Positions 35,557 through 43,450 of a DNA stretch of 64,000 nucleotides are shown piece by piece (position 1 is the first letter of the stretch; each line of letters starts with the position of its first letter). The stretch comes from a virus. The stretch lies in the IMG/VR virus record IMGVR_UViG_3300027896_000011, positions 1-64,000 of that record; one strand, written 5' to 3'. The notes under the pieces were generated by a model, which saw nothing but the letters and a program-made list of their open reading frames with translations, did not search any database and was not told the DNA's origin. Position numbers and translations under genes: made by a program.

Positions 35557-36051
35557 TTACTCCAATGGAAGTGCCGGAAGGGTGAAAGGTTTTGGGGTTC
35601 CTGGTATAGCTGATGGGGGTTGTGCTTTTTCATGATATGCCTGTCGTACGATGTCATTATCTACTTCCCCTTGTCGTACCATTTGTTCGAGCATAGGTTG
35701 GTTCAGCTCGTATATTATTTTTCGAGTCAGAACTAATTCTGCTTGACCTACGGGTAGGTGTTCAGACAAGAAATCTGTATCGTAATATCTTTCGGTTTTC
35801 TTTTGAGCGCCTATACCTTCGTAAACCAGTTGTCTATGATCAGATCTTTGTAGTTCTGATTTTACATCACGAATAGCTACGTCTAGTAGTTCATTCCTAT
35901 GTTTTACTAGGGCATAAAACTCTTCAAGTACTGGGCGTACATTTAAATCTTTTAAGAAGGCTACTAACTCTTCATTAGCCTCTTTGTATTTTTTAGCGTT
36001 TCTTTTTGCTGTTGTTTCTGGTGGTGCTTCAATCGGTTCTGTCTTCTTCAT
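35557..36051 (-). CDS. Helical protein of unknown function
   Basis: A 164-residue product, largely helical and charged (RNAKKYKEANEELVAFLKDL; EEFYALVKHRNELLDVAIRD), ending in a proline-rich tail (PPSAIPGTPKPFTLPALPLE). The start overlaps the uracil-DNA glycosylase gene by 23 bases. The arrangement could suit an adaptor or scaffold for replication proteins, but no known motif is seen. Confidence 0.6.
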   Translation of the reverse strand: MKKTEPIEAPPETTAKRNAKKYKEANEELVAFLKDLNVRPVLEEFYALVKHRNELLDVAIRDVKSELQRSDHRQLVYEGIGAQKKTERYYDTDFLSEHLPVGQAELVLTRKIIYELNQPMLEQMVRQGEVDNDIVRQAYHEKAQPPSAIPGTPKPFTLPALPLE

Positions 36052-36772
36052 CTAGTTCTTCCTCAAAATCTTGATCTTGTTGTTTTTGCTGTTCTACATC
36101 TGGAGGCAGAATTCCGTAGTATTTTTCTCGTAAGAAATCTAGAGCATTACAAATAGTGCCAAAGTCTTCTTCAGTTGGTCGCCAAGGACCTGTGGATTGT
36201 GTTCTATTTGAACTAGAAGCAAGTGATGCTAAGTCATGCATTGGAAATACTGCGTATCTTAATTCTGTACGTCTTCCCGGTAAGTGCATGACTTGTACTT
36301 CACCACGGGTTCTAGCTGTAACTGTTCCTTTACCGGTCAATGCTTGTAGTGCAATACGACCGAATGTTACTATGAGTAGAGGGTCTATAATATAGATCGT
36401 CTCTAATAGTCTCTCCCTACAGGCAATTCGTTCTATTTTGTTAGGCTCTCTGTATGACATAAACTTTTTACCTGTACGTTCGTCTTCTTTTTCAATTTGC
36501 GGATAACAACAAACAATGTTGGTAAGGTAAATGTCATTCTTTAGACTTAACTTTGCCCCTTGAAGAAATTGATGGAGTACTATCCCAGCATCACCTCTAA
36601 AAGGTCTACCAGAAATATCTTCTTCTTTTCCAGGGCCTCCCCCTACAAACAGTAAATCTGCATTAGGATTACCTTCTCCAAATACAACGTTTTTTCTGGT
36701 TTTGTGTAGAGGGCATTTTTCGCATACAGACCATTTATCCTCTAGTTCTTTGAGTGCTTTTTCTTTGTTCAT
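36029..36772 (-). CDS. Family 4-like uracil-DNA glycosylase
   Basis: A 247-residue product; ATG 36772 is preferred over GTG 36790. Family features: CEKCPLHKTR (C17, C20), VVFGEGNPNADLLFVGGGPG followed by KEED and GRPFRGDAG (motif A region), and cysteines C88/C89 and C118 that would complete a [4Fe-4S] cluster. The usual motif B HPS near the active site is not obvious; MHDLASL (about 200-206) takes its place. The C-terminus is a long acidic tail (QDFEEELDEEDRTD). The enzyme removes uracil from DNA, consistent with a phage that protects its own genome during replication. Confidence 0.8.
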   Translation of the reverse strand: MNKEKALKELEDKWSVCEKCPLHKTRKNVVFGEGNPNADLLFVGGGPGKEEDISGRPFRGDAGIVLHQFLQGAKLSLKNDIYLTNIVCCYPQIEKEDERTGKKFMSYREPNKIERIACRERLLETIYIIDPLLIVTFGRIALQALTGKGTVTARTRGEVQVMHLPGRRTELRYAVFPMHDLASLASSSNRTQSTGPWRPTEEDFGTICNALDFLREKYYGILPPDVEQQKQQDQDFEEELDEEDRTD

Positions 36773-36806
36773 GCTGTGCCCATACTCCACGTAATATGAC
36801 GCATCC

Positions 36807-36837
36807 GGTAGATTTCGGCACCGTGCCGAAATCTACC
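36807..36837 (-). repeat. Perfect inverted repeat in a leftward-operon gap
   Basis: GGTAGATTTCGGCA, then CCG, then TGCCGAAATCTACC: a 14-base perfect stem with a 3-base loop in the gap between two leftward genes. No U-tract follows on the minus strand, so it is less likely a simple terminator. It could be an RNA processing site or a protein-binding site. Confidence 0.7.
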
Positions 36838-36858
36838 AACTGCGTTATAAATCTTGAT

Positions 36859-37248
36859 CTAACTACTCTTTGGTAGTGATGTCGCCATCACTAATCCAGA
36901 ACTTTTAGCTCGAAGTTGTTGTTCCATGTCTTTACATGCATTCATGAGATGCTCTACTACGTCTCTTACATCCGGCTGAGCTTCTACGTCAATATACGTA
37001 GTAGCTTTTATATAGATATCTCCACCACTCATAGACAACGGGAATGGAAATATTTTGGTACTAGCAGAAATACTAGGACCTTCTGCGCTCATCAATGCAA
37101 ACAATTGGTGATGAAAAATTCTAGCATTTCTCAGAAAAATAAATTCTCCTCTATCCATACTACGAATGAGTATATCGTTATCCTCGTCAACAAATCCTAC
37201 ATACATGTGCTGTGAGTTACTGTTTCCGAGAATTACTAGTCTGCTCAT
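36859..37248 (-). CDS. Small protein of unknown function
   Basis: A 129-residue product, beta-rich (SRLVILGNSNSQHMYVGFVD; DNDILIRSMDRGEFIFLRNA; GGDIYIKATTYIDVEA) with a C-terminal helix (VVEHLMNACKDMEQQLRAKS). Its ATG overlaps the stop of the SF2 helicase gene by 4 bases. No catalytic or metal motif recognised. Confidence 0.6.
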   Translation of the reverse strand: MSRLVILGNSNSQHMYVGFVDEDNDILIRSMDRGEFIFLRNARIFHHQLFALMSAEGPSISASTKIFPFPLSMSGGDIYIKATTYIDVEAQPDVRDVVEHLMNACKDMEQQLRAKSSGLVMATSLPKSS

Positions 37249-39671
37249 TTCTTGTATCTCTCCAGTTCATCAAATGGTCGAAGGATTGTGTATTCAAATG
37301 GACCGCCTTCATCAACAGGCCATTCATTAATAAGTTTCTTTAATTGCCTACACATTTTGTGGAATTTTGGAATGAATACATGGTCGAGTATTACTACTAC
37401 TGGATGATTACCACCTCCGCGATAACCAAGTATGCGTCCCATACCTTGTTGTAGAGTGTTCTTTCCCCCCATATCAATAGCGCCACTACCAAACGGAGTA
37501 AGAAAGAACACAGTATCTAACGTTTTCTCATCTAGTGCTTCTTTAACTAATTGAAGCGTTCCAAATGTTATTTGTTTAGCCTTTAGCGTTTCTATTCTAG
37601 CTGCAGGCTTTTCATCCCCAGTACACAATCCTGAATCTGGGAACATAAGATGAAGCGCTCTTAGTTGATCTACGCTATGACTTAGAGCAAGTATCTTACG
37701 TCCTTTGCTGACTGGTAATTGAAGCTTGTCAGCAATAAACTGATTGTTGGCCGGAAGAGTACCAAGATAAGTCCTCAATTTAGGTATATTGAGTTTACCT
37801 CGAGTATCGTATACCCTGCTTGCAACTTCAGGGTCTCTCAGGTCTATTGTGATTGGGACTTCTTGAAGATAGATACGCGGCTTCACATCTTGAGCTAAAT
37901 CCCGGAAGAAGACAGGACCAATATGATATTGGTAGATAGGCTCCAGTCCATCTTCTCTATTTACTGTAGCCGTCAGTCCATATCTATTTCCATAGAACAT
38001 AGGAGCTGTGTGTATGAAGAGTGGAGCACTTAAATGATGGCAGTTATGCACCACTAGCCCATTAACCAGGTACGTATGTGTGTCTTCTACTTCAAGGTTG
38101 TAGACATAACCGTCTGGACACACCTCTCCAAATTCCGAGTCACTTCCCTGTTCGTAAACCTCAACACTGTCCACCCGAAACCATTTAGTAGCTCGTCTTT
38201 TCTCGCATCTTGGTCCTTCCTGCCCCAATGGGACCGACCATCTACCTCCACATTTATCATTCTCGATGGGCAGGCTATGTCTAGTTTGTAGTGTGTTGGA
38301 TAGCCCCCCTTGTGACGAGGTTTGTGTGTAGGCACTATGTACTCCAGGCACCAACCTTTTTGCTGTAATTGTAGAGCATCGTACAAGATCTTCTGTACCG
38401 TTGGGACGGCTGATCCATTTCCACCCCGTACTGGTGGGCGTAAATCCATGCTCTTTAGCTTCTTTTGTGTAGCTTTTCTTATCTTCAGGTCGAACATAGG
38501 ATTGTTCTTTTTCATTCTCTCTGAGAGGATGTCGGATCTCTGTATATTCGTCCTGCGCATTGTTAATGAGGATATTTTTCGACGGTACTCCATAGAGCAT
38601 GTTTGTGAACAGTAGGCTCTCCCTGATTTTTTGTAGCGGTCTATCTTGCTTTTCTGAGCCAGTATTATGCCCTTTCGGCATGTAGTGCATATTGTAGATA
38701 TGTTGTTCATTTTTAGTTCCTTTTATGTAGTCCCCTGCCGTTAAATTACCTGCTTTAACCCACCCAGTAGCAGTTAGGAATGGGTGAGGAATGGTGCAGT
38801 AGTAGGCCGCACCTTCTACATTTATCTTAACAAGGCACTTTGTTTTTCTTCTTGTTACGCCGATTACTTTTTTATCGACAAATATGTGCGTGCCTTCGTC
38901 ATATGAAGGCACAATGTCCCCAGGCACTATCTTTTCTATGGGAACTCCCCCTATAGGAGTACCTGCGATAAAGCACTCATCATAATATACACCACCAAAG
39001 TACCGATCAAATTTCTCTGGTAATTGTTCATAGCGTATAGCTAGCGTGTTAATCATCGCTAGTACTATTCCTCTTTCTTTCCAGTCCCATTTAGATGGGT
39101 CACCTTGTACCACGCCAACGCCTCCTTCAACATCTAAAAATTTCTCAATACGCTCTTTCCATTGATCTATGAGGGTGGTGTTATTTACGATCACTATTGC
39201 TGGTACACCTTTGTCGGCAATAACTTGTAAAGCTATCTGGGTTTTGCCGCGCCCACAAGCTAGATTAAGTATTCCCCCATCTATTTCTGACATAGCTTTG
39301 TGGGCTCTACGTTGTACATTTTCTTCCGGACGAAGAAAATCCAATACAATTTTGCTTTTGAATTTGATCTTAGTGTATTTAGTAGGTCCTATATCTATGA
39401 TCTGAAAAGGAGCATCTTTATATTGGCTTCTTGGTATGAATTCTCGTGGAACAATTATATGCGTGGCATTTTCTTCCCAAAGTTGCATGAACTCAACCCC
39501 AGTATCTGTCATTACAGGAAACTCGAGTCCTGCTTTTATAGACCTGGGGTTGATATGCTTTTTAGGAATCCAGAGTTGTCTTCCATAGTACCCTTTATCT
39601 GGGTCTAATTTGACTAGTCGTAATTCTGTATTATTTGAGTCGGAACACTTGCCAGAATCGATACCATTCAT
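37245..39671 (-). CDS. SF2 DNA helicase with intein (UvsW/RadD-like)
   Basis: An 808-residue precursor and 497-residue mature protein. ATG 39671 follows GGAGGA by four bases; the longer 39683 start is less likely. The extein helicase has LACGRGKTQ (Walker A, about 138-146), AIVIVNNTTLIDQW, the box VYYDE-CHH split by the intein, YGLTATVNRE (motif III), and a C-terminal helicase domain (KILALSHSVDQLRALH; NTLQQGMGRILGYRGG). T4 UvsW-like helicases unwind branched DNA and process stalled forks. It is the second gene of the leftward operon. The intein blocks ATP hydrolysis until it splices, because it interrupts the DECH box. Confidence 0.85.
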   Translation of the reverse strand: MNGIDSGKCSDSNNTELRLVKLDPDKGYYGRQLWIPKKHINPRSIKAGLEFPVMTDTGVEFMQLWEENATHIIVPREFIPRSQYKDAPFQIIDIGPTKYTKIKFKSKIVLDFLRPEENVQRRAHKAMSEIDGGILNLACGRGKTQIALQVIADKGVPAIVIVNNTTLIDQWKERIEKFLDVEGGVGVVQGDPSKWDWKERGIVLAMINTLAIRYEQLPEKFDRYFGGVYYDECFIAGTPIGGVPIEKIVPGDIVPSYDEGTHIFVDKKVIGVTRRKTKCLVKINVEGAAYYCTIPHPFLTATGWVKAGNLTAGDYIKGTKNEQHIYNMHYMPKGHNTGSEKQDRPLQKIRESLLFTNMLYGVPSKNILINNAQDEYTEIRHPLRENEKEQSYVRPEDKKSYTKEAKEHGFTPTSTGWKWISRPNGTEDLVRCSTITAKRLVPGVHSAYTQTSSQGGLSNTLQTRHSLPIENDKCGGRWSVPLGQEGPRCEKRRATKWFRVDSVEVYEQGSDSEFGEVCPDGYVYNLEVEDTHTYLVNGLVVHNCHHLSAPLFIHTAPMFYGNRYGLTATVNREDGLEPIYQYHIGPVFFRDLAQDVKPRIYLQEVPITIDLRDPEVASRVYDTRGKLNIPKLRTYLGTLPANNQFIADKLQLPVSKGRKILALSHSVDQLRALHLMFPDSGLCTGDEKPAARIETLKAKQITFGTLQLVKEALDEKTLDTVFFLTPFGSGAIDMGGKNTLQQGMGRILGYRGGGNHPVVVILDHVFIPKFHKMCRQLKKLINEWPVDEGGPFEYTILRPFDELERYKK
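38043..38975 (-). mobile_element. Intein in the SF2 helicase DECH box (311 aa)
   Basis: It starts with Cys (CFIAGTPIGGVPIEKI), has the block B-like segment TIPHPFLTATGWVKAGNL, and ends GYVYNLEVEDTHTYLVNG, then LVVHN before Cys of the host. The host closes to VYYDECHH. The middle (about 206 residues) has no LAGLIDADG or other in-frame endonuclease. Instead a separate gene (38087-38710) is read in another frame of the same bases. Confidence 0.88.
38087..38710 (-). CDS. EDxHD (Vsr-like) homing endonuclease nested out of frame in the intein
   Basis: A 207-residue product with its own ribosome site (AAGGAA, seven bases before ATG 38710). An N-terminal zinc finger (CTTCRKG ... CSQTCSMEYRR) is followed by a NUMOD3-like stretch (SERMKKNNPMFDLKIRKATQ). 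The catalytic core is Vsr-like (KLDIACPSRMINVEVDGRSH, then KDELLNGFGWTVLRF). This pattern matches the EDxHD homing endonuclease family known from phage introns and inteins. It is read in a different frame from the intein, and its stop falls inside the intein's C-terminal block. It presumably makes the cut that spreads the intein. Confidence 0.85.
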   Translation of the reverse strand: MNNISTICTTCRKGIILAQKSKIDRYKKSGRAYCSQTCSMEYRRKISSLTMRRTNIQRSDILSERMKKNNPMFDLKIRKATQKKLKSMDLRPPVRGGNGSAVPTVQKILYDALQLQQKGWCLEYIVPTHKPRHKGGYPTHYKLDIACPSRMINVEVDGRSHWGRKDQDARKDELLNGFGWTVLRFTNREVTRNLERCVQTVMSTTLK

Positions 39672-40047
39672 AGAATCCTCCACGGGCTGCCCCAGCTACT
39701 CCATCTTTTAAGAATCTAGTGATGGGGTTATCTGTTTCGCTTATAGGACCTGGAGCCCAGTTTGCGGATTCTACTCCACTACCTTGCGGTCTGTAGGGAG
39801 CAGTATACGCTCCTTGTGGGCGATAGGATGAATACGTTCTATTGGCGCTGGCCGAAGGAAATGACGATGTATAGGCAGATGCTACTCTAGGAGGTCCCAT
39901 AGCTGCGGCAGATGCTCTAGAAATCTCTGTTCTACAAGTATGTTGAAAACTACAAGCAGAGCAGTCCGCATCTCGGGTATCATAAGAGTCTGCATCCCCC
40001 CAGCAAGCTGGCCTTTCATTTACATTGACGCGATCAGCATAACTCAT
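39631..40047 (-). CDS. First gene of the leftward operon: small Cys-rich protein
   Basis: A 138-residue product. ATG 40047 lies about 10 bases after AAAGGAA. The N-terminal part has ACWGDADSYDTRDADCSACS and FQHTC, four cysteines that may bind metal. The middle is rich in Ser, Ala, Pro, Tyr and Arg (low complexity, RPQGAYTAPYRPQGSG), and the end is Gly/Trp/Phe-rich. It begins the long replication transcript from the divergent promoters, as early regulatory genes often do. Its stop overlaps the helicase start by 41 bases. Function unknown. Confidence 0.6.
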   Translation of the reverse strand: MSYADRVNVNERPACWGDADSYDTRDADCSACSFQHTCRTEISRASAAAMGPPRVASAYTSSFPSASANRTYSSYRPQGAYTAPYRPQGSGVESANWAPGPISETDNPITRFLKDGVAGAARGGFYEWYRFWQVFRLK

Positions 40048-40097
40048 TCAAATTTGGTTCCTTTCTGTTGGCGAATTAGGGGGTGTTAAGTTAAATG

Positions 40098-40126
40098 CTT
40101 ATACCCGCAATTTACAGTTATTTGCA
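40098..40126 (-). promoter_or_regulatory. Candidate promoter P2 of the leftward replication operon
   Basis: On the minus strand TGCAAA (40121-40126) and GGTATAAG (TATAAG 40098-40103) are 17 bases apart, with the first ATG about 50 bases downstream. The GGTATAAG element is shared with the starts of two other leftward operons (20613, 51629). Confidence 0.45.
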
Positions 40127-40130
40127 CATC

Positions 40131-40159
40131 CTTATAGTCTTTGTTGACATACCTTGTAA
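40131..40159 (-). promoter_or_regulatory. Candidate promoter P1 of the leftward replication operon
   Basis: TTACAA (40154-40159) and TATAAG (40131-40136) with 17-base spacing, on the minus strand; both match the sigma70 consensus well. It overlaps the -35 side of the rightward promoter at 40144-40173, so the two directions could compete for polymerase. Confidence 0.55.
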
Positions 40160-40173
40160 TAGGAACGTACTAT
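40144..40173 (+). promoter_or_regulatory. Rightward sigma70-like promoter of the head operon
   Basis: A perfect TTGACA at 40144-40149 and TACTAT at 40168-40173, 18 bases apart. The predicted start is about 15 bases before ATG 40196, with CGGAGA as ribosome site. It would let the host polymerase transcribe the first head genes. Confidence 0.65.
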
Positions 40174-40195
40174 CATAGGAAATACGGAGACCCTT

Positions 40196-41386
40196 ATGCG
40201 AACAGGCACCATCATCGACTTTTATGATGACCCTACTGGGTCTGTTCTTAAAACTAAAGTAGCTCATACACAACTACCTGATTACATCAGGTCTTCGAGC
40301 TATCAAACTGAAGAAAAGCTGGCTTCTTTGCCTGATGATGCCTTCGCTTTGATCATGGTGGATAACGGGAAGGCTATAAGAAAGTTTGCTTGTGTAGATA
40401 AAGGCAATACTGCGCTATCAACTTTGTACTTTATGGAGAACAAAGATAAGTTGCCGGAAGAAGCTATGAAGGTAGCTGCAGCAAATCTGTTTGGGTACTG
40501 CCTTGCTTTTGGAATTGAGCCCCCTTTGCAGCTCGAAAAAATAGCCAACCAGCTTCCTAAGTTTAAAGAGAAGAAGGGGGATTTGATCGGCTCAACAGTA
40601 ATGCCTCTTCAATCTAACCCTAATAAGGCTGATGATCCTGATAGTCAGCTTAATGCTACTATTAAAAAGACAGCTGCAACTTTGTATGTAGACGTGACTG
40701 GTAAGAAACCGGTTTCTAAATTCGTAAAGCAGGCGCATTCTAATTACGCTTTACATAAATACGGTCAAGGACAGTTCCCTCTTGATTCTTATGGTGATGT
40801 GCTTGAAGCTAACCGTTGGTTTGAAGAGAATGGTAAGACACTACATCCTTCTGAACGGAAAGAATACTGTACTAAGGTAGCAGCAAAAGCTGATCAATTA
40901 GGTATCTCAGTAACTAGTACTCTTCGTAAATATGCTAGTTCTTCTTTTGCTCCGGAAAATGAAATACGGGCAGCAGTTAGTACTCGTATGCAATTCTGGC
41001 AAAGTGACGCACCAGAACGTAATGTACTACAAGGTATGCTTGATAAATATGCCAGTGTAAAACCGGATGTGTTTTGTGCAGCACTTAACGCATTTGACAC
41101 CGATCACGATTTACAGCATTATTGGGATGACTACGTGATAGACCCGTGGGCCTCTACGTATGGAATGGATAAGACTGCGGAGTGGAGTTGGGAACAGGGA
41201 GCGGATAGGCTCACAGAAGATGTATTGAAGCAGGGTGTTAGAGACGGTAAGAAGATTCATGAAATAAAGGCCAAATTCGGGAACGACCTGGCGAGTGAAA
41301 TCGTTGAGAGCCCGAGTACGGTATTTGATTCCATGCCACTGGATTCAAAACGTATACTTGCCAGGATTCTCAACGACTCACAATAA
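40196..41386 (+). CDS. Probable head or virion protein
   Basis: A 396-residue product. The N-terminal half has a globular mixed fold (DDAFALIMVDNGKAIRKFAC; TALSTLYFMENKDKLPEEAM). The second half is helical (YCTKVAAKADQLGISVTSTL). It has no cysteine pair, nuclease or protease motif. It is the first gene of the rightward operon that encodes the collagen-like and portal proteins, so a capsid-associated or scaffold-like role is likely. A GGAG ribosome site lies 6-8 bases before ATG. Confidence 0.55.
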   Translation: MRTGTIIDFYDDPTGSVLKTKVAHTQLPDYIRSSSYQTEEKLASLPDDAFALIMVDNGKAIRKFACVDKGNTALSTLYFMENKDKLPEEAMKVAAANLFGYCLAFGIEPPLQLEKIANQLPKFKEKKGDLIGSTVMPLQSNPNKADDPDSQLNATIKKTAATLYVDVTGKKPVSKFVKQAHSNYALHKYGQGQFPLDSYGDVLEANRWFEENGKTLHPSERKEYCTKVAAKADQLGISVTSTLRKYASSSFAPENEIRAAVSTRMQFWQSDAPERNVLQGMLDKYASVKPDVFCAALNAFDTDHDLQHYWDDYVIDPWASTYGMDKTAEWSWEQGADRLTEDVLKQGVRDGKKIHEIKAKFGNDLASEIVESPSTVFDSMPLDSKRILARILNDSQ

Positions 41387-41399
41387 TAGGAGATAGAAC

Positions 41400-42587
41400 A
41401 TGTCCAGTAAGTCATTTGGTACGCAGTACGCAAAAATTGAGCACCTAACAGAGGGTAAGACTGGCCTTGCTGGCGAGATTGATGATCTCCGCCATGACGT
41501 AGAGGCAGGCTTCGTAAACAATGAGGCCAAAACAGGTTTCCCCTCATTAGAATGGCTGGACGGTTCAGAGCCTACGGCTTCTGGGTCTACAGTTGTTCTG
41601 CGTGGTAGTGCTCTTAATCAGAGTCAGACGTTTGATAGCTTGACCTTGGCCTCGAGCACTGCTCGTTTGGTCATCACGGCTATGAAGCCTGGTAAAAGCG
41701 GAATTAAGGTAAAATTCCTTGCTCCTGCTAGTTCAGCGTCTGTTGCGTATTCTGAGTACGATACTGTAAGTTTGACTTCTGGTTCGGCTGTTGTAACTCT
41801 TACCGCTGTAGCTCCTGGAGCTTCTGGGCTACAAGCAGAAATGCTAACACCACAGGGCACGTTAGCTGTTACGTATCATCCTGTTGGTAAGAAGATTAGT
41901 ATTCAATTGGCAGCAGCTGGTAGCACTTCGCAGCAAATTGTTGACAAACTTAATGCAGATGCTACTATCTCTGCTCTTGTCACGGCCACTGTTGGTAACG
42001 CAGCAACTGCAAGCACAGCAGTAGCAGCTACTGCTCTTGCTAACGGTCGTGTACTTATTGTTCAACTTGCAGCATCTACTGGTAATACTGCTTCGGAAAT
42101 TGCTACATTGATCAACGCAGATAATGCTGCGTGCTTAGGTAAGTTGTGGGCAAGTGTGACCGTTGGTGATGCTACTGCGTTTACTGCAGCAATAGCAGCT
42201 ACGCCGCTTACTGGTGGTGCAGGGCATTATGATGGTAACGCTGTTCTCTTCTCTGGTGTAGAAGGCTTACCAAAGAATACAACTGGTGCGACCGGAACAG
42301 CAAAATGGACAGATACTGCAATTACTGTAACCTCCCCAGATTTGACAGCCGCTAGTCCAGCACGTGCAACTGGAGATGTGATTACGATTGTAGTTAAGTC
42401 TAATGGTGTACGTACCAATTCATTAACTTCTCAGCTTGGTGGTGGAATCGCTGGTCCTCAAGGTAACCAAGGCAACCAAGGCAACCAGGGTAACCAAGGC
42501 AACCAGGGTAACCAAGGCAACCAGGGTAACCAAGGCAACCAGGGTAATCAAGGTCTGCAGGGCGCTCAAGGCCTACAGCACGCTTAA
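41400..42587 (+). CDS. Virion protein with collagen-like tail
   Basis: A 395-residue product. The N-terminal 50 residues are helical, then there are repeated beta-like Thr/Ala/Ser-rich units (TARLVITAMKPGKSG; SAVVTLTAVAPGASGLQAEM; RVLIVQLAASTGNTASEI) that may be duplicated domains. The end, about residues 352-395, is a collagen-like repeat, G-x-x with GNQ and GLQ/GAQ units. Collagen-like regions in phage proteins often form trimers in fibres or decoration proteins. It is probably exposed on the capsid or a fibre. An AGGAG site lies about 8 bases upstream of ATG. Confidence 0.7.
   Translation: MSSKSFGTQYAKIEHLTEGKTGLAGEIDDLRHDVEAGFVNNEAKTGFPSLEWLDGSEPTASGSTVVLRGSALNQSQTFDSLTLASSTARLVITAMKPGKSGIKVKFLAPASSASVAYSEYDTVSLTSGSAVVTLTAVAPGASGLQAEMLTPQGTLAVTYHPVGKKISIQLAAAGSTSQQIVDKLNADATISALVTATVGNAATASTAVAATALANGRVLIVQLAASTGNTASEIATLINADNAACLGKLWASVTVGDATAFTAAIAATPLTGGAGHYDGNAVLFSGVEGLPKNTTGATGTAKWTDTAITVTSPDLTAASPARATGDVITIVVKSNGVRTNSLTSQLGGGIAGPQGNQGNQGNQGNQGNQGNQGNQGNQGNQGNQGLQGAQGLQHA
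42460..42563 (+). repeat. Tandem repeat coding for the collagen-like segment
   Basis: About five copies of an 18-base unit, GGTAACCAAGGCAACCAG (with small variations), each made of two 9-base GNQ triplets. The repeat ends with diverged GGTCTGCAG-type units. It encodes the G-N-Q triplets of the collagen-like tail and would be prone to length change by slippage or recombination. Confidence 0.9.
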
Positions 42588-42598
42588 TTTGGGGCAGG

Positions 42599-43450
42599 GT
42601 GACAGATCACGAATCAAGTCTGCTGGCCGTCTTACAAAAGGTCGGCCAGCAGTCACCCACAATATCGGTAGACGAGTCAGCTGTACTCGATGCAGCTACC
42701 ATTGTTTCTACAACAGACAGATACAAAATAAACTTACCGGAACCTTCTTTTATTCCGCCATTAACAGTGCCGGATTTAAATACTAGGAAGGTTACCCCGA
42801 TAACGAATAAGAATCTGTTTGTACACCATGATGCTCACCCCGTGGTGTTTGATATTGTTCTATTAAAAAAATATAAAGCAGAGTGGTTTGAATGGCAGCC
42901 GGAGACTTTGTGGAAAGAGATCAAAGAGGATTTTAGAGTTCCTTCTATCTCAGATCACGCAAAGGCTAAAATTCAAGCAATTAGAACACTCCATATAGGA
43001 GAGATGTTCTGGAAGAGTTGGGAGTCGTTTTGTTGGATTACCCAAGCGCTGAATAATAACATTCCAGATTGGCATGTTCTACAAAAGCCTTCTCTTTCTC
43101 AATTGATTAGTAGTGTTGATATATCAGAAATAATAAGAGCTGGAGAGGTTTTTGCTCTTGAGGTTACTAGTTTTATAGCTGCTAGTGTGCTTGATGAGGG
43201 TGTTTTTTATGCCCCCCATCCTATTTCTTTTTGTCAAAGTGAGATAGACCGGTATTTAGATAGCAAAGGAATAGAGCATACAGAGATAGCTGCGGCGGTT
43301 CAAAAGAAGTATCGTGATGTAATAAAAACTTCTGGTATGCCTTTAGAAGAAAATATAGTAGATATTCAGGTAGCTAAATTGAAGGTGGCGTGGGATTATC
43401 AAGCTATGAGAGGGAGGCAGTTGAAAGAACAACTGCAGCTACTTACATGA
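42599..43450 (+). CDS. Head-operon protein of unknown function
   Basis: A 283-residue product starting at GTG 42599 after a GGGGCAGG site. The first 90 residues are proline-rich and extended (LPEPSFIPPLTVPDLNTRKV). The remainder is helical (VLLKKYKAEWFEWQPETLWK; ISEIIRAGEVFALEVTSFI; IAAAVQKKYRDVIKTSGMPL). It lacks catalytic motifs. It precedes the glycine-zipper and portal genes, so it may be an assembly, neck or internal head protein. Its stop overlaps the next start as ATGA. Confidence 0.55.
   Translation: MTDHESSLLAVLQKVGQQSPTISVDESAVLDAATIVSTTDRYKINLPEPSFIPPLTVPDLNTRKVTPITNKNLFVHHDAHPVVFDIVLLKKYKAEWFEWQPETLWKEIKEDFRVPSISDHAKAKIQAIRTLHIGEMFWKSWESFCWITQALNNNIPDWHVLQKPSLSQLISSVDISEIIRAGEVFALEVTSFIAASVLDEGVFYAPHPISFCQSEIDRYLDSKGIEHTEIAAAVQKKYRDVIKTSGMPLEENIVDIQVAKLKVAWDYQAMRGRQLKEQLQLLT

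Noticed and set aside
38322-38615. Rightward open frame opposite the nested homing endonuclease
   Set aside because: It has no ribosome site or recognisable domain; a shadow of the two leftward frames.
40144-40173. Promoter specific to the phage RNA polymerase
   Set aside because: The perfect TTGACA with 18-base spacing fits host sigma70 better.
42460-42563. CRISPR-like tandem repeat
   Set aside because: Repeats are contiguous, have no spacers and encode collagen-like triplets within a gene.
43390-43446. Longer N-terminus for the glycine-zipper protein beside the portal
   Set aside because: It lies inside the preceding gene; ATGA coupling at 43447 is the more likely start.
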